Below are positions 18,098-27,684 of a stretch of 64,000 nucleotides of DNA, one piece after another. A model generated the notes under the pieces. The model saw only the letters and a program-made list of their open reading frames with translations. It made no database searches and had not been told where the DNA came from. How positions within the stretch are numbered: position 1 is the first letter of the stretch; every line of letters starts with the position of its first letter. Both the position numbers and the translations under genes were made by a program. Origin of the DNA: Nitrosovibrio sp. Nv6 (GTDB taxonomy: Bacteria; Pseudomonadota; Gammaproteobacteria; Burkholderiales; Nitrosomonadaceae); contig NZ_FODX01000001.1 in assembly GCF_900110495.1 (NCBI RefSeq), forward strand, positions 434,001 to 498,000, given 5' to 3'.

Positions 18098-20203
18098 ATG
18101 GAAGACAACGACGAAAAGTTGCAACCCTCACCCTCTACCACCCTGCAAACTACCAATGCTGTTCTTCACGCAAGTGAGCGTGTCGAGCACGAGCTCAAGG
18201 AGGTAAAAACAGCACTGGAGGACAAGACAAGACAACTTGATCACTCGCTATCTATCCTGCGTGCAACCATAGAATCCACCGCCGATGGGATCTTGGTTAC
18301 CGACGAGGAAGACCATGTACTGCGCTTCAATGAAAGATACCTGCAGATGTGGCAGATTCACCTTCCTGAAATTATTGATATGCAACAGCACAAGCAACTG
18401 CTGAAATTCTACTGCAAGCATTTGGTAGATCCCCAACAGTTCCTGGATAGAATGACGGAAATATACGCGACCTGGCCGACCGAGAGCCACGATTTGCTGG
18501 AACTCGCCGATGGCAGAGTATTCGAGCGATTTTCCAAGATCCAGTATGTGGAGGGCCGCAGTATCGGCCGCGTCTGGAGCTTTAGAGATATCACGGCACG
18601 CAAGCGCGCTGAAGAAGCGTTACGGGAAAGCAGCGAGCGCTTGCGCTTTATGGCCGAGGCGATGCCTCAGAAAATATTTACTGCCCGGGCCGACGGTGCG
18701 GTGGATTATGTCAACCAGCAATGGAAGGATTACACCGGCCTTGCCTTTGACCGGATGCAAGGGTGGGAATGGACAAAACTCATCCATCCCGATGATGTGG
18801 ATGAGAGCATCAAGCGCTGGCAGCATTCCCTGAGCACGGGAGAGCCTCTCCAGATGGAATGCCGTTTCCGGCACCGCAATGGCGATTACCGCTGGCATTT
18901 GACCCGTGCCCAAGCCAAACACGACGCCAAAGGATATATATCGGTATGGGTAGGCTCAAACACGGATATCGACACAATCAAGCGCGCGGACGAGGAGAAA
19001 AAGCAGCTCCTTGAGAATGAACGGATCGCGAGGAGCGATGCCGAACGAGCCAATCGAATCAAGGACGAATTTCTTGCCACGCTATCCCACGAGCTTAGAA
19101 CACCGCTTAATGCGATCCTTGGATGGTCGCAGCTTATTTTGCAGGGAACAATGAGCATGAAAGACATCCAGCGAGGCATTGAGACCATCGAGCGAAATGC
19201 TCGAGCGCAGAACAAGCTTATCGAGGATCTTCTCGAAATGAGCAGTATCATTTCCGGGAAGGTGAGGCTTGACGTGCAAAGGCTGGACCTTGCCGCCATA
19301 GCGGAAGTTGCGGTTGAATCGGTAGCTCCGGCAGCGGAAGCGAAAGGGATCCGTATCCGGAAAATAATCGATCCAGGAGCCGGGCTCGTTTCCGGCGACC
19401 ATAACCGGCTCCAGCAGATAATCTGGAATCTTCTTTCCAACGCGGTTAAATTTACGCCCAAGGGGGGCACCGTAGAGGTTATAGTCGAGCGAGTGGCTTC
19501 GCATCTCGAAGTAACGGTAAGAGACTCCGGGGCGGGTATCAAGCCCGAGTTCCTGATATACGTTTTTGACCGTTTCCGCCAGGCCGACTCTTCGCTTACC
19601 CGAAATCATGGCGGTCTCGGCCTAGGGCTTGCCATTGTGAAGCAGCTTGTGGGGCTGCATGGCGGGACAGTCCGGGCGGAAAGCGAAGGCGAAGGTAAAG
19701 GAGCATCGTTTATCGTGAGTTTGCCGCTCGCTCCTATCAATGACAGTCGCGACAGGCAGTCCCTGGCAGCGCCTCCACATCCTGCTCTGCAAAACGGATA
19801 CATATCGCTTCCTGGTGTAAAGATACTGGTCATCGATGACGAACCGGATGCCCGTGAACTCATCAACGAGGTACTTACGCAATGTGAAGCCGAAGTCATC
19901 ACTGCCGCCAGTGCCATGGAAGGACTGGAGATCTTGAAAAGCCAGAGGCCGGATGTGATGATAAGCGACATCGGCATGCCGGAAATCGATGGCTACCAGT
20001 TCATTCGTGAAGTGAGGAACCTTCCCGCAATTCACGGCGGCAAAACACCCGCTATTGCACTAAGCGCATTTGCTCACTCTGAAGATCGGACCAAAGCCAT
20101 GATTGCCGGTTATCAGATACATCTTTCCAAGCCTGTTGAATCGCAGGAGTTGATTGCTTCAATTGGTAATTTGACGGGATGGCTGCGAAAGCCGGGTGGG
20201 TAG
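18098..20203 (+). CDS. PAS hybrid histidine kinase with receiver
   Basis: 701 aa, soluble. N-terminal ~55 residues form a coiled coil (VEHELKEVKTALEDKTRQLD). PAS domains at about 55-170 (ends RVWSFRDITARKRAEE) and 178-300 (FTARADGAVDYVNQQW ... WVGSNTDIDTIK). HisKA His near 331 (LATLSHELRTPLNAILGW), HATPase (N box QQIIWNLLSNAVKF, G boxes DSGAGI and GLGLGLAIV), and a C-terminal receiver with acidic pair DDE and phospho-Asp near 624 (VMISDIGMPEIDG). Start supported by GAGGAT upstream. No separate output regulator is encoded nearby, so phosphotransfer probably goes to a remote partner. Note the paired, divergent kinase. Confidence 0.93.
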   Translation: MEDNDEKLQPSPSTTLQTTNAVLHASERVEHELKEVKTALEDKTRQLDHSLSILRATIESTADGILVTDEEDHVLRFNERYLQMWQIHLPEIIDMQQHKQLLKFYCKHLVDPQQFLDRMTEIYATWPTESHDLLELADGRVFERFSKIQYVEGRSIGRVWSFRDITARKRAEEALRESSERLRFMAEAMPQKIFTARADGAVDYVNQQWKDYTGLAFDRMQGWEWTKLIHPDDVDESIKRWQHSLSTGEPLQMECRFRHRNGDYRWHLTRAQAKHDAKGYISVWVGSNTDIDTIKRADEEKKQLLENERIARSDAERANRIKDEFLATLSHELRTPLNAILGWSQLILQGTMSMKDIQRGIETIERNARAQNKLIEDLLEMSSIISGKVRLDVQRLDLAAIAEVAVESVAPAAEAKGIRIRKIIDPGAGLVSGDHNRLQQIIWNLLSNAVKFTPKGGTVEVIVERVASHLEVTVRDSGAGIKPEFLIYVFDRFRQADSSLTRNHGGLGLGLAIVKQLVGLHGGTVRAESEGEGKGASFIVSLPLAPINDSRDRQSLAAPPHPALQNGYISLPGVKILVIDDEPDARELINEVLTQCEAEVITAASAMEGLEILKSQRPDVMISDIGMPEIDGYQFIREVRNLPAIHGGKTPAIALSAFAHSEDRTKAMIAGYQIHLSKPVESQELIASIGNLTGWLRKPGG

Positions 20204-20550
20204 CGAGACAATCATCCGCTTTAAGGTTGTTCCAGATAGCGAATAGTAGAGCCGTATATCAATCATCGCCATCGGCAATCGAGAGTTTGCCGTGGCAATA
20301 ACATGATAATCATCAGAATATCTCAGTTGATACCGGAACTCGGAACTGGCAAGTACTCCCACCTCCTCTGCCTCTTCAATTTTCGCTATACATCTTCGGA
20401 TGTCATGTTTGATATTTTGTGTGACAACGCACAGAAGAAGCCTTGCAAATCAGCAATCATAATAAAAGGTGAGTTGAAACTGAAGAAGTACAGCTCTTGG
20501 CAATCCTCCTGGGAGCCGCACAGATCTATCAAATTCGAGGAGTATAAAAA

Positions 20551-21234
20551 ATGATTAAAAGAACAGTATTAGCACTCTCGCTAGCAGCAACAGCGACGTC
20601 ATCGTATGCTGGATCCTATATCGATACAACGTTGAATAACAGTTTTGCAACCGCCGCGAGTATCAATCCATATTTCACCACCGCGTTCAGCCCCGACATT
20701 GGTAATGCTGCCGGAGACAATACCTCAATGGATGGACCTTGGGTGACGATTTCAGGCCAGGGCAACGAAGCTTCCGATTACTTCAGTTTCGACATAGCAC
20801 AAGAAGGACAGCAGGTTACACTCGACATAGATTACACTATGACTCATCCAAACAACCCCTATGGTTTCGATGCTGAGGTCGCGCTTTGGCAACAGGTGGA
20901 CACCAATGCCTATTCACTCCTCGACTGGAATGACGACTCTTCAACGTCAGCAGGCGCCGGTGGATCAGTACATGACTTTGATTCTTTCCAGGTGCTAAAT
21001 GCCCCGGCGGGCCGCTACATCGCTGGCGTGAGTCGCTTTTTTAACGAACCGAATGATACGGGCTGGAGCGCGGAAAGTTTTATTGCCGGTGATCGTCAAT
21101 ATACACTGCAGGTCCAAGTGAGCCCGGTGCCGGAACCGGAAAGCTACGCGATGCTCCTGGCTGGTTTGGGGCTGATCGGAGCAATATCTCGTATATCCCG
21201 CAGAAGGCGCATGTTTGGCTTGTGTCCAGGATGA
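20551..21234 (+). CDS. PEP-CTERM sorting-domain protein
   Basis: 227 aa, ribosome binding site GGAG. Signal peptide at 1-20 (SSYA-GSYID). The mature region has NEASDYFSFDIAQEGQQVTLDIDY and NAPAGRYIAGVSRF, a beta-sandwich of the pre-peptidase C-terminal kind, as in the two paralogs at 4.8-6.6 kb. The PEP-CTERM tail reads PVPEPESYAMLLAGLGLIG then RRRR. The mature sequence is not closely similar to the other two. Exported and likely exosortase-processed. The 347-bp region before it (20204-20550) has no supported gene. Confidence 0.88.
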   Translation: MIKRTVLALSLAATATSSYAGSYIDTTLNNSFATAASINPYFTTAFSPDIGNAAGDNTSMDGPWVTISGQGNEASDYFSFDIAQEGQQVTLDIDYTMTHPNNPYGFDAEVALWQQVDTNAYSLLDWNDDSSTSAGAGGSVHDFDSFQVLNAPAGRYIAGVSRFFNEPNDTGWSAESFIAGDRQYTLQVQVSPVPEPESYAMLLAGLGLIGAISRISRRRRMFGLCPG

Positions 21235-21475
21235 GTGGAGCGTGCGTCGCTTATCAGGGATACACGTGCATCAGTAACCTGAATGATGGGTTGCGTTTCG
21301 CTCCATCCATTCAAGGAATTGCTCACTCAACAAGACCTCCGTCGCATTGCTTTCAAATCAGCATGATTTCAAGACCGACTGGGTGGAACTTCAGGCTTTG
21401 TCATCACCTGGCAAGTCCAAGGGATGCTACAGCGCCGGATATAAAATTTTACGTTTGTTTCTTATTCGCCGAGGA

Positions 21476-21790
21476 TCAGGGCTGCCCGAGACATAACCGC
21501 AGGCACTCCGATTGAGGCAAACCCATTTCTCTGCAGCGTGCCCTGCAATCCAATGATCCGCCCACGCCACCATCACTCCCATCCTCTGGGCATTCGATTC
21601 TACATCGTTCAAAACTGATTCCATTCTCAAAAACCCTCTCGCATACAAGTTCGCATTCAAAGGGCTGCGCGGTGATCCCGGTCGATACCTGCATGTGCAG
21701 TCCTCTTTCAAGGAAACCGGAAACACACATGCGGTAATTTGCACGCGTTTTGTAAAGCGAAGCATCTGCCGTAAAGGTGGGTATATTCAT
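21476..21790 (-). CDS. Cys-rich small protein with FTADASLY N-terminus
   Basis: 104 aa starting MNIPTFTADASLYKTRANYR behind a perfect AGGAGGT ribosome binding site. A longer frame to 21922 is rejected. The N-terminus resembles short hypothetical proteins of proteobacteria that begin with a similar FTAEASLY segment; this recollection is not verified. The C-terminal half has nine Cys in the spacing C..C..C..C, then C..C..C..C, suggesting disulfides or metal binding. No Sec signal peptide. Function unknown; a ribosomally made modified peptide is one possibility, but no modifying enzyme is adjacent. Confidence 0.75.
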   Translation of the reverse strand: MNIPTFTADASLYKTRANYRMCVSGFLERGLHMQVSTGITAQPFECELVCERVFENGISFERCRIECPEDGSDGGVGGSLDCRARCREMGLPQSECLRLCLGQP

Positions 21791-22191
21791 TTTGGTTACC
21801 TCCTGAATTGTTTGGTTCCATATCACATATGGCGGCGCCTCGGCGCGAGAACTGTCGTCAGAATTATGTGCTTTCTGAATGTAAATATGCCGGCGAGAAC
21901 GTTTCTGCCAACTGTCTACCATCGTTACCAGCCACTGTTTAGTCTTTAAATAGACCCCGCAGAGAAAAAAATCAAGGTCGGTGAACTCAAACGATAATTC
22001 AATTACAAATCAGGAAACGTGATAATGGATGGATAAGTTTATAACGCTTCTGATCGATCCGGCATTACTACAAGTCTACAAGCGGCCAATGAACAATTGC
22101 TAAGCAAATAGGACGCATCTGCCCACGATATGGCAAGCTCCCGTGGCAAAATAACCGGATTTTGAATTAATCTCGTCGGCCGCTCACGAAT

Positions 22192-23094
22192 ATGCGTCAC
22201 TGGATGCTGGTCTGTGTGTTTTCACTGCTCTGCGGCGCTGCGGTCATACTGCTCGCCGTCGTTGGCGTTGGCGAACTTCTGTCGGGTCCGGTGCCCACCG
22301 CGGTGGATTCACTGTCCGGCTCGATATCGACCGACTTTCCGGTCGAGCCGGTGCAAATTCCTGTCAATATCAGTTCCAGGGATATTGATTCCAGCGTCCG
22401 CGGCTGGCTCGTGCATGGCAAGCGTGGAGCCGGCGCAGTATTGCTTGTCCATTCGCTCCGAAGCAATCGTGTCGAAATGCTCAGCCGGGGAAAATTCCTG
22501 AACGAGCAGGGTTACACTGTTCTTCTCATTGATCTGAGGGGGCACGGCGAAACGCCGGGAGACCGAATCACGTTTGGTTTGCGCGAATCGGAAGACGTGG
22601 AAGCGTCAGTAGCATATTTGCGAAACACCTTTCCGGCAGAACGTATTGGCGCCATCGGCGTCTCGCTGGGCGCAGCCGCTATCGTACTCGCAAACAATCC
22701 CTTGCGACTTGATGCCGTGGTGCTCGAATCGGTCCATGCCACAATCGAAGAAGCGGTGAAAAACCGGTTAAGGCTCCATCTTGGCGAGTTTGGACCGATC
22801 CTGTCCCCACTCCTGCTGGCGCAATTGTCGTTTCGCTTGAATATCTCTCCCGAAGAGTTGAATCCTCTCAGCAAGATAGACAATCTCAACGCCCCATTGT
22901 TTCTTATTTCCGGTACCGACGATCAACATACGAAAGTGGCGGAAACGGAACGGTTGTTCGACGCAGCCCGGCAGCCGAAAGAAATATGGATTGTTCCTGG
23001 CGGCGGCCATTTCAATATGCATGCCTACGCAGGCAAGGAATACGAGAATCGTATATCCGATTTTTTTGAATGGTATTTAAGAAAACGGGACTAG
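22192..23094 (+). CDS. alpha/beta hydrolase, membrane-anchored
   Basis: 300 aa. N-terminal membrane segment (residues 4-30) serves as anchor or signal. Hydrolase core: LLVHSLRSNRVEM (oxyanion loop), nucleophile elbow GVSLGA (Ser near 162), acid in LISGTDDQHT and His in GGGHFNMHAYAG, so the triad is complete. Resembles BAAT/YfhR-type serine hydrolases. The substrate is unknown. The ribosome binding site is weak. The 400-bp region 21791-22191 between this gene and the divergent Cys-rich gene contains no other feature I can support. Confidence 0.85.
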   Translation: MRHWMLVCVFSLLCGAAVILLAVVGVGELLSGPVPTAVDSLSGSISTDFPVEPVQIPVNISSRDIDSSVRGWLVHGKRGAGAVLLVHSLRSNRVEMLSRGKFLNEQGYTVLLIDLRGHGETPGDRITFGLRESEDVEASVAYLRNTFPAERIGAIGVSLGAAAIVLANNPLRLDAVVLESVHATIEEAVKNRLRLHLGEFGPILSPLLLAQLSFRLNISPEELNPLSKIDNLNAPLFLISGTDDQHTKVAETERLFDAARQPKEIWIVPGGGHFNMHAYAGKEYENRISDFFEWYLRKRD

Positions 23095-23242
23095 GAATGG
23101 ATATGGTCGAGCTTGTCCGCTAGCCAGAGCCCAATGAGCGTGCCGGAGTAACACAGGCGGTGCGCTTCTTTGCCTGGCATTGCCCTGGCAGGTCAAACCC
23201 GAGCAAATCCAAATTCTCTGTTGCTGCTCAAAATCCGCTTTT

Positions 23243-24289
23243 TTAGAGCGGCGTTAGAAATGACACACCGCTAGCGCCTACCGCAGAGCCATCCCAAAGG
23301 CGTTGCGCAAACCGGTTCCCTTGGGTCTCACCGGAATCGCCGAGCACACGCGCAACCCTACACTTATGGAAGCTCGCCAGTTGCTTGCGAAACGGAATGA
23401 CAATATCCGCCTTATTTCCATACAGCGCTTCATGCAGCTTGGGCAATTCGTGCCACGGAGCAGTAGGTCTGCTGTGGTGCGCATTGTGATAACCAAAGTT
23501 GAGGGTGATGAGATTCAACCATGGATAACGGGTCGAAATCAGATTGCTGAATGTATGAGCTTGCTCATAATCCCGGTCCCCCCTGCGCTTTATCGGATCC
23601 GAAGTGCTACCGGATTCCATAACGATGTCATAATTATGCTGAAGCGCGTCCATGAAACGTAAAATTGTTACAAGGATCGCGTACGCGAGGAGATAACACA
23701 CAAAGGCGATAGGCGAATAGAGGAATAACGCCAGAAGCAGGCTCGACCGGACAATGACTATTCTTATCATCCGAGACCGCTGGTCTTTTTTCTCCGTGAA
23801 GAGAAAAGGAGCAAGAACAAGCGCGCCATGCATGAGGAACTCTACAGCCGGCACGTACAGCCACTCCAACGTCTCCACGATTTTCAGCTGGATTGGATGC
23901 CGCGCGAGATAGCCTCTGTAGTCGAACCCGATTACGTCGGCTCTATCCACATGGTGCCGCATATGTACGCTCCTCAAATCCTCGTAACTGCCGTAGCAAC
24001 CCCCGGAGAGCCAGTTCAACGCACTTCCAACCATCGCATTGTGACGCGGGGATTTGAACAACGCATTATGACCGCACTCATGGATCATGTATGAGGCGAT
24101 CACCATGCCATGAGCCATTGCGAGCGTACCCATCACCATCAGAACCGGATTCAGTGACAGAATGAGCGCAGCCCCGCCAAAATAGGCAAGCTGACAATAA
24201 AGCAGGGCAAAAATGCTCGGACGCAGGCCGCCCTTATGGCGAAAATACGTTTTCTCGATTCTGTTGAACATGCTTTGCAAGTCTCCCAT
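23243..24289 (-). CDS. membrane fatty-acid desaturase
   Basis: 348 aa with two pairs of hydrophobic segments and the three histidine boxes of the diiron desaturases: HECGHN at residues 70-75, HMRHH at 109-113 and HNAHH at about 266-270. It should introduce double bonds into acyl chains (or hydroxylate/desaturate a related lipid) in the inner membrane. It is divergent from a winged-helix regulator (24454-24876); the intervening 164 bp carry palindromes that may be the control site. Confidence 0.88.
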   Translation of the reverse strand: MGDLQSMFNRIEKTYFRHKGGLRPSIFALLYCQLAYFGGAALILSLNPVLMVMGTLAMAHGMVIASYMIHECGHNALFKSPRHNAMVGSALNWLSGGCYGSYEDLRSVHMRHHVDRADVIGFDYRGYLARHPIQLKIVETLEWLYVPAVEFLMHGALVLAPFLFTEKKDQRSRMIRIVIVRSSLLLALFLYSPIAFVCYLLAYAILVTILRFMDALQHNYDIVMESGSTSDPIKRRGDRDYEQAHTFSNLISTRYPWLNLITLNFGYHNAHHSRPTAPWHELPKLHEALYGNKADIVIPFRKQLASFHKCRVARVLGDSGETQGNRFAQRLWDGSAVGASGVSFLTPL

Positions 24290-24359
24290 TAGCTACTACA
24301 TTCAGCCTTAGCGCAGCTATTCCTGTAGTGGAAGTTATTTTCCAGGCAAAGTATAATTA

Positions 24360-24380
24360 TACATGTAAAATTACATGTAA
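24360..24380. promoter_or_regulatory. paired palindromes, candidate operator
   Basis: TACATGTA (24360-24367) and TTACATGTAA (24371-24380) are perfect palindromes about ten bases apart, in an AT-rich context containing TATAAT-like sequences. They lie between the divergent desaturase and the winged-helix protein. One helical turn of spacing suits cooperative dimer binding, most simply by the neighbouring regulator. Confidence 0.5.
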
Positions 24381-24453
24381 AAAGAATTATAATCATCTTT
24401 GCAGCCAGCAGTTTTCAGAAATGCAAAGATCAAAGATAAAGGTATGAAGAAAA

Positions 24454-24876
24454 TTGGATAAACCGCAAAAACAGACACATGCCAATCGCCTCCAGTTCAT
24501 CCAGTTACTCAGCATTACGGATCAGTACTGGATAGACATGCTGGGAAACCCCCGCTTCCACGATTTGAATTACTACGACCTCTTTACGCAAATGTGGCTA
24601 AGGCTCAACGGTGGCGGTTGCGACACTTTTCACAAGTCCGAGTTGTACCAGCTCATGCCGAACGTCAGCCAACGAACCGCAATCAAATACATCCAGATCG
24701 CCATCGATCACGGGTTGCTCCTGGAGCAAGCCAACCCGAAAGATCTCCGTTCCAGATGCGTAACCATGTCGACCGATCTCAAGCAGAAAATTGAGCGTTT
24801 TCTGGATTATTCCATTTCAGTGTTTCAGGCGCTTCCTCCGCCCACCCCACAGCAAGAGGGTGGCAAAGCGAGATGA
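24454..24876 (+). CDS. winged-helix (MarR-like) regulator
   Basis: 140 aa from a TTG start; upstream ATG at 24444 leads to a stop after five codons. The central part, KSELYQLMPNVSQRTAIKYIQIAIDHGLLLEQANPKDLRSRCVTMS, reads as helix-turn-helix plus wing of the MarR type. The N-terminal QYWIDMLGNPRFHDLNYYDLF is alpha-helical. It is probably a transcription factor for the divergent desaturase or for itself. Effector unknown. Start uncertain because no clear ribosome binding site precedes the TTG. Confidence 0.65.
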   Translation: MDKPQKQTHANRLQFIQLLSITDQYWIDMLGNPRFHDLNYYDLFTQMWLRLNGGGCDTFHKSELYQLMPNVSQRTAIKYIQIAIDHGLLLEQANPKDLRSRCVTMSTDLKQKIERFLDYSISVFQALPPPTPQQEGGKAR

Positions 24877-25188
24877 ATTGGGTCTGAATGGTTTCGTTTA
24901 GCGGATCGGAGAACCCAGGAAACCGTACCCCGCATCAGAAAAACAATCAGAAACAAATGCTCTGCCGCCGATACAACGCCTTAATCTGTCATTGTTCAAG
25001 AAGACGCTTCGTGCTGTAGCGCACAGAATGATCCCGGTTTACGTCTCATCATATCGACCAGTCGGACCTGTCATACATCTCATACATCTCGAGCGCAAGT
25101 GATTTTGTCGACATCGCGGTAAAAAAGCTGAAGCGCCTCGAGTGCGGCTATATTTCGAAACGTCTTGAACAATAAAAGGGAAATTAAC

Positions 25189-26688
25189 GTGAACACGATT
25201 TCTGTCTGGCGCGCCACGGCGCCCGAAGCAGGTTTTCCCATGCTGCAAGAAGAGACGACTGCGGATGTGGTGATCGTGGGAGGCGGGATAACTGGAGTTA
25301 CACTCGCTCTGAATCTGGCCGAGCAAGGCACCTCCGTCGTGTTGCTGGAAACCCGTGATATAGGTTTCGGCAGCACCGGCAATTCAACTGGCAACCTTTA
25401 TGAAACGGTTAGCCGAGGCATTCAACGGATCGTTAATCAATGGGGCGGCGATGTCGCCCATGCCATAACCACTGCTCGCCGCGCGGCGCTGGAGCAAATC
25501 GACCAGCGGGTCAGGCAATTCAAGATTCCCTGCGATTTTCGCCGTTGCAGACTGTATCGCTATGCTACATCCGAGAGCGCGCAATCCACGATAGAAAAAG
25601 AGTACCAGGCCTCGCTCAAGGCAGGCCTGACGGCCCATTTTGAAAAAACGCTGCCAGCGCCCCTTCCCCGGCCGCAAGGGCCCGCAATGGTCCTGAACAA
25701 CCAGGCCCAGTTTCACCCTCAGGCATACATACGGGGGCTCGCCGGCGAGGCTGCAAACCGGGGCTGCCGTATTTTCGAGAATTCGATGGCGCTCGAGGTA
25801 GACCCGGACCGGCGCGTCGTGCGCACAGCCAATGGCCAGGTTACAGCCAGGGAGGTGGTGCTTGCTACTCATTCGCCGAAGGGCATTCATTTGGTGCAAG
25901 CGGAAATGATCGTGAACCGCGAATATGGGCTCGCCACGCGGGTTGCCAAGGACTGGTTTCCTGATGGAATCTTCTGGGGCAGTGGCGTCGAACGGCTCTC
26001 GGTACGTAGCGTGGACGTTGAGGATGCAACGTTCTTCGTCTGTGTGGGAGAAGAGCACAAAACCGGACAGGAAGACGCAACCATTAACCTGAATCGGCTT
26101 GAAGCGGCGGCCCAGGGGAATTTCGATTTGGGCGAGGTAGCGTACCGATGGTCGGCCCAGAACTATAGCGCCGCTGACGGCTTACCCTATATCGGAAGGG
26201 ATGCAACCGGCTGTTTCATCGCGACTGGTTTTGAAACCGACGGTTTGATCTATGGAACGGTGGCCGCATCGCTCATCGCCGACAAAATTGCCGGACGCGA
26301 CAACGTCCTCGCACCAATCGTCAAAGCGAGCCGGTTTTCGCCATTGAAAGGTGCGAAGGGCGTAGCCGAGGAAACCGCAACCGTACTGAAATCGCTCGTC
26401 AAGGACTACGTGACCGACCGCGAGACAATTCCGCTGTCTCAACTCATGCCTGGCAAAGCGGCAATCGTGAAATTCGAGAACGTATCGCTCGCCGCCTACC
26501 GGGAGCCCGACGGCGCATTATTTGCGGTTTCCCCAGTGTGTACGCATATGAAGTGCAGAGTTCACTGGAACGGCGTGGAAAAAAGCTGGGACTGCCCCTG
26601 CCACGGCAGCCGTTTCGCCCCGGATGGAACCGTAATTGAAGGCCCTGCAACCGAGCCATTGCAACGCCACTTTCTGCCGGGACATTAG
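25189..26688 (+). CDS. FAD-dependent oxidoreductase with C-terminal Rieske domain
   Basis: 499 aa from a GTG behind AAAGGG (an in-frame TTG at 25165 is less likely). N-terminal DAO-type FAD domain: VVIVGGGITGVTLALNLAEQG at about 25-45 (dinucleotide fold) and FGSTGNSTGN. Near the end of the DAO domain is GLPYIGRDATGCFIATGFETDG. The C-terminus (about 410-499) is a Rieske 2Fe-2S domain with CTH near 450 and CPCH near 468. This fusion occurs in a family related to glycine/D-amino-acid oxidases; the electron donor is unknown. Flanked by gene-poor 24877-25188, in which only the short repeat CATACATCT is seen. Confidence 0.9.
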   Translation: MNTISVWRATAPEAGFPMLQEETTADVVIVGGGITGVTLALNLAEQGTSVVLLETRDIGFGSTGNSTGNLYETVSRGIQRIVNQWGGDVAHAITTARRAALEQIDQRVRQFKIPCDFRRCRLYRYATSESAQSTIEKEYQASLKAGLTAHFEKTLPAPLPRPQGPAMVLNNQAQFHPQAYIRGLAGEAANRGCRIFENSMALEVDPDRRVVRTANGQVTAREVVLATHSPKGIHLVQAEMIVNREYGLATRVAKDWFPDGIFWGSGVERLSVRSVDVEDATFFVCVGEEHKTGQEDATINLNRLEAAAQGNFDLGEVAYRWSAQNYSAADGLPYIGRDATGCFIATGFETDGLIYGTVAASLIADKIAGRDNVLAPIVKASRFSPLKGAKGVAEETATVLKSLVKDYVTDRETIPLSQLMPGKAAIVKFENVSLAAYREPDGALFAVSPVCTHMKCRVHWNGVEKSWDCPCHGSRFAPDGTVIEGPATEPLQRHFLPGH

Positions 26689-26840
26689 ACCAAAAAAGCA
26701 TGTCTGTCCGCCCGTAACTCTCTGCGGCAGGTGTGTCAATAAAATGGATTTCTCCCTGGCGACATGGCATGTACCGCGCTGCGGTTCTGAGCAGTCAGCC
26801 AGCAGAAGGGGGCGTACATTTCAACAATACATTTCATCGA

Positions 26841-27500
26841 CTACCAATACCCGCCCTGCGCTACCTGACCTGTTCCTCCGAATAAAACAACGGCCGACGG
26901 TATATTCAACCCTGAAAGTTCTCCGCTCTCCTGCATGTCACCCAAGGCACGAAGAATCATCTGTTCAAGTACTTTTCCAAATCCCTGGTCCTGGGGAAAG
27001 GGCTGAACGCTGTCGGGTATGCTCATGTTGCCGATAGCGGTATGAACCGCATGTTTTATACCGGTTCGGCTGATTGTCTTTCCCTGTCTGGTGATAAACA
27101 TCGACAATTCGTAGGCATCGGTGATGGTTTTTCCGACCATCCATAACGGGTATCCGGTCCGGGCCGCTTCCGCTGCCACAGTGCCGCTGTCTGCCACATT
27201 GTTCAAGACCACTCTGATTTCGCCTTCTTCCTGATCTTCGACCGGCAAAACCACGCCGGAATCCCTGAGTATCAAGGCAGTATAGTCTTTCAAAGGGACG
27301 TCGCCCTTGGGAAAGTGCTCGCCATTTCGCTGGAACTCGACAGCGAGCTTCAGCCGAAACGGTGCGCTTCGCTGTTCTATATCCTTATACGCGACCTTCG
27401 GAAATGAGGCGCCCAGGAAGGATCTCTTTGGTGATGCGCATCCCGCCAGTGCAAAGGAGGCTATAACAGATCCAAGTACGATGCGGCGACCGATATTCAT
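26841..27500 (-). CDS. exported lipoprotein of unknown function
   Basis: 219 aa. Signal peptide with lipobox LAGC at residues 18-21, so N-terminally lipidated, most likely in the outer membrane. Mature part is mixed alpha/beta with VAAEAARTGYPLWMVGKTITDAYELS and GFGKVLEQMILRALGDMQ; I recognise no family with confidence. Ends in a Gly-rich segment (FGGTGQVAQGGYW). Convergent with the FAD/Rieske gene, and divergent from the diguanylate cyclase. Confidence 0.75.
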   Translation of the reverse strand: MNIGRRIVLGSVIASFALAGCASPKRSFLGASFPKVAYKDIEQRSAPFRLKLAVEFQRNGEHFPKGDVPLKDYTALILRDSGVVLPVEDQEEGEIRVVLNNVADSGTVAAEAARTGYPLWMVGKTITDAYELSMFITRQGKTISRTGIKHAVHTAIGNMSIPDSVQPFPQDQGFGKVLEQMILRALGDMQESGELSGLNIPSAVVLFGGTGQVAQGGYW

Positions 27501-27684
27501 AAAAACTCCGTCAGGATGGGCATTTCGGCGCCCAAGGCAGGGACTACTACTAAGAATAGCAATTGTTGAGAATAATGCGTTATTCTTTGCACTGCAACCT
27601 GCTCGACCGTATGGGTATTCCCTCCGGGGCTCGAACGGCTGCGGTTGCTCCTCAGCAGATAGATTCTGCAGATTCCGGGCAAAA

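Noticed and set aside
20303-20554. 83-codon + frame ending in an ATGA overlap with the PEP-CTERM gene
   Set aside because: Composition is not protein-like and the upstream signal is poor; the overlap is probably chance.
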